NCBI RefSeq assembly: GCF_035918155.1
Contig: NZ_CP109328.1
Location: 1 to 64,000 of the forward strand
Length of the DNA stretch: 64,000 nt
Source: Streptomyces sp. NBC_01591
GTDB lineage: Bacteria; Actinomycetota; Actinomycetes; Streptomycetales; Streptomycetaceae
Direction of reading: 5' to 3'
Made by a program: the position numbers and the translations under genes. The notes under the pieces were generated by a model that made no database searches, was not told where the DNA came from, and saw only the letters and a list, made by a program, of their open reading frames with translations. Positions 63,464-64,000 of this stretch are shown here, in pieces. Each line of letters opens with the position of its first letter. Positions within the stretch are counted from its first letter, which is position 1.

Positions 63464-63829
63464 ATGACCCACCCGATGCATGACGTCCTTCGGCGCTGGA
63501 AGGCCGCTTTCGACGGCCACCAGCCCGACACCATGGCCGATCTGTTCACCCCGGACACCCTCTTCCAGGGCTTCGGACCCGCCGTCCTCACCGGCCGGGA
63601 CGCGGTGCGGGGCTACTACACAGCCGTACCGGCCGACCGAAGGGCCGAGGCAACGATCCTGCACACATACACGATCGGCGAGCAGGTCGCCGGAGGCTTC
63701 GCGGACGTCACGTTCGGCGACGCGCACGACTGGGAGGCCCATGTACATCTGTCGCTGGTCCTCCGCCTCGACAACGCCGGCTGGCAGATCCGCCAGTACC
63801 ACGTCTCCCGCGTCGACGCCGAGCACTAG
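63464..63829 (+). CDS. SnoaL-like/NTF2-fold protein
   Basis: 121 residues from ATG 63464. The cone-shaped NTF2 fold is visible in VLRRWKAAFDGHQPDTMADL, FTPDTLFQGFGPAVLTGRDA, VRGYYTAVP and WQIRQYHVSRVD. SnoaL-like proteins are isomerases, hydrolases or binding proteins for small aromatic molecules. Its start lies about 100 bp from the operator pair, divergent from tetR, so it belongs to the regulon. Confidence 0.75.
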   Translation: MTHPMHDVLRRWKAAFDGHQPDTMADLFTPDTLFQGFGPAVLTGRDAVRGYYTAVPADRRAEATILHTYTIGEQVAGGFADVTFGDAHDWEAHVHLSLVLRLDNAGWQIRQYHVSRVDAEH

Positions 63830-63847
63830 GGCCTGCCTGGAGTCGTG

Positions 63848-63970
63848 ATGACGTGGATCGAACATTCTGCGGCCACTCAACGATCACGCTTGACTGCTTT
63901 CCGTAAGCGCTCGCGAGAGCGGATCAGCGCCGAGATAGGGCACAACCTGTATGATTTCCGTGAGGACTGA
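63848..63970 (+). CDS. Short reading frame, unrecognised
   Basis: 40 codons from ATG 63848: MTWIEHSAATQRSRLTAFRK then RSRERISAEIGHNLYDFRED. Very basic, no clear ribosome site. Perhaps a remnant of a mobile-element gene; listed for completeness. Confidence 0.25.
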   Translation: MTWIEHSAATQRSRLTAFRKRSRERISAEIGHNLYDFRED

Positions 63971-64000
63971 TTCGTCGGTTGCCGAACACATGTAGCAGAA

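Overview
The window is very GC-rich actinobacterial DNA with frequent GTG starts and actinomycete protein families. A 340-residue RNA polymerase alpha subunit of the Streptomyces type makes Streptomyces (or a very close relative) by far the most likely host. The left edge carries a run of tight hairpins built like a Streptomyces left telomere, followed by terminal-type helicase genes. I read the window as the subtelomeric, accessory part of a linear chromosome arm or linear plasmid. I see no tRNA, rRNA or CRISPR array. Gene decay is heavy: at least six frameshifted or stop-interrupted genes and many transposon fragments.

Layout. 1-175: telomere-like palindromes. 0.3-8.1 kb: two helicases with helicase-associated repeats (the first frameshifted in motif VI, the second intact), separated by a membrane protein and an XRE-type regulator. 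8.3-20.3 kb: a Tn7-like transposition region in the order tniQ, tnsA-like, tnsB (in-frame amber), tnsC (interrupted by three captured chromosomal gene pieces), a decayed JAB peptidase, a two-gene PLD plus Mrr-STAND module, a second 5'-truncated tnsC and a second tniQ. 20.5-22.4 kb: remnants. 22.5-25.4 kb: a NACHT-LRR protein with an N-terminal HTH, probably anti-phage. 25.6-26.8 kb: IS6 element between ISL3 and integrase remnants. 27.2-31.2 kb: an ISAs1-type composite transposon carrying a GrpB-MFS operon, inserted with a 10-bp target duplication into a small regulator gene. 31.5-33.2 kb: a hydrolase-fold protein without its nucleophile and a ricin-type lectin. 34.8-37.9 kb: a membrane HTH protein with a peptidoglycan-binding domain, divergent from a secreted muramidase/peptidase. 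38.4-40.5 kb: small lectin-like proteins. 41.5-43.2 kb: ISAzo13 element. 43.8-44.8 kb: a solitary second-type rpoA. 45.1-47.9 kb: a membrane protein and an NB-ARC-TPR protein sharing a repeated glycine-rich motif. 48.0-56.6 kb: nested mobile elements (IS4 in IS6; group II intron and IS3 inside an ISL3-type element). 59.4-63.8 kb: a compact TetR-controlled redox cluster.

How the genes work together. Three STAND-type NTPases (Mrr-nSTAND with a PLD partner, NACHT-LRR, NB-ARC-TPR with a membrane partner) make the accessory region look like a defence island. One sits as cargo inside the Tn7-like region. The last cluster is a coherent regulon: a TetR repressor, a WrbA quinone reductase, a muconolactone-isomerase-like protein, an SDR, a nitronate monooxygenase and a SnoaL-like protein, with the same GACCGGTC operator core, in pairs, at three promoters. 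All identifications are from reading the sequence by eye; no database search was run.
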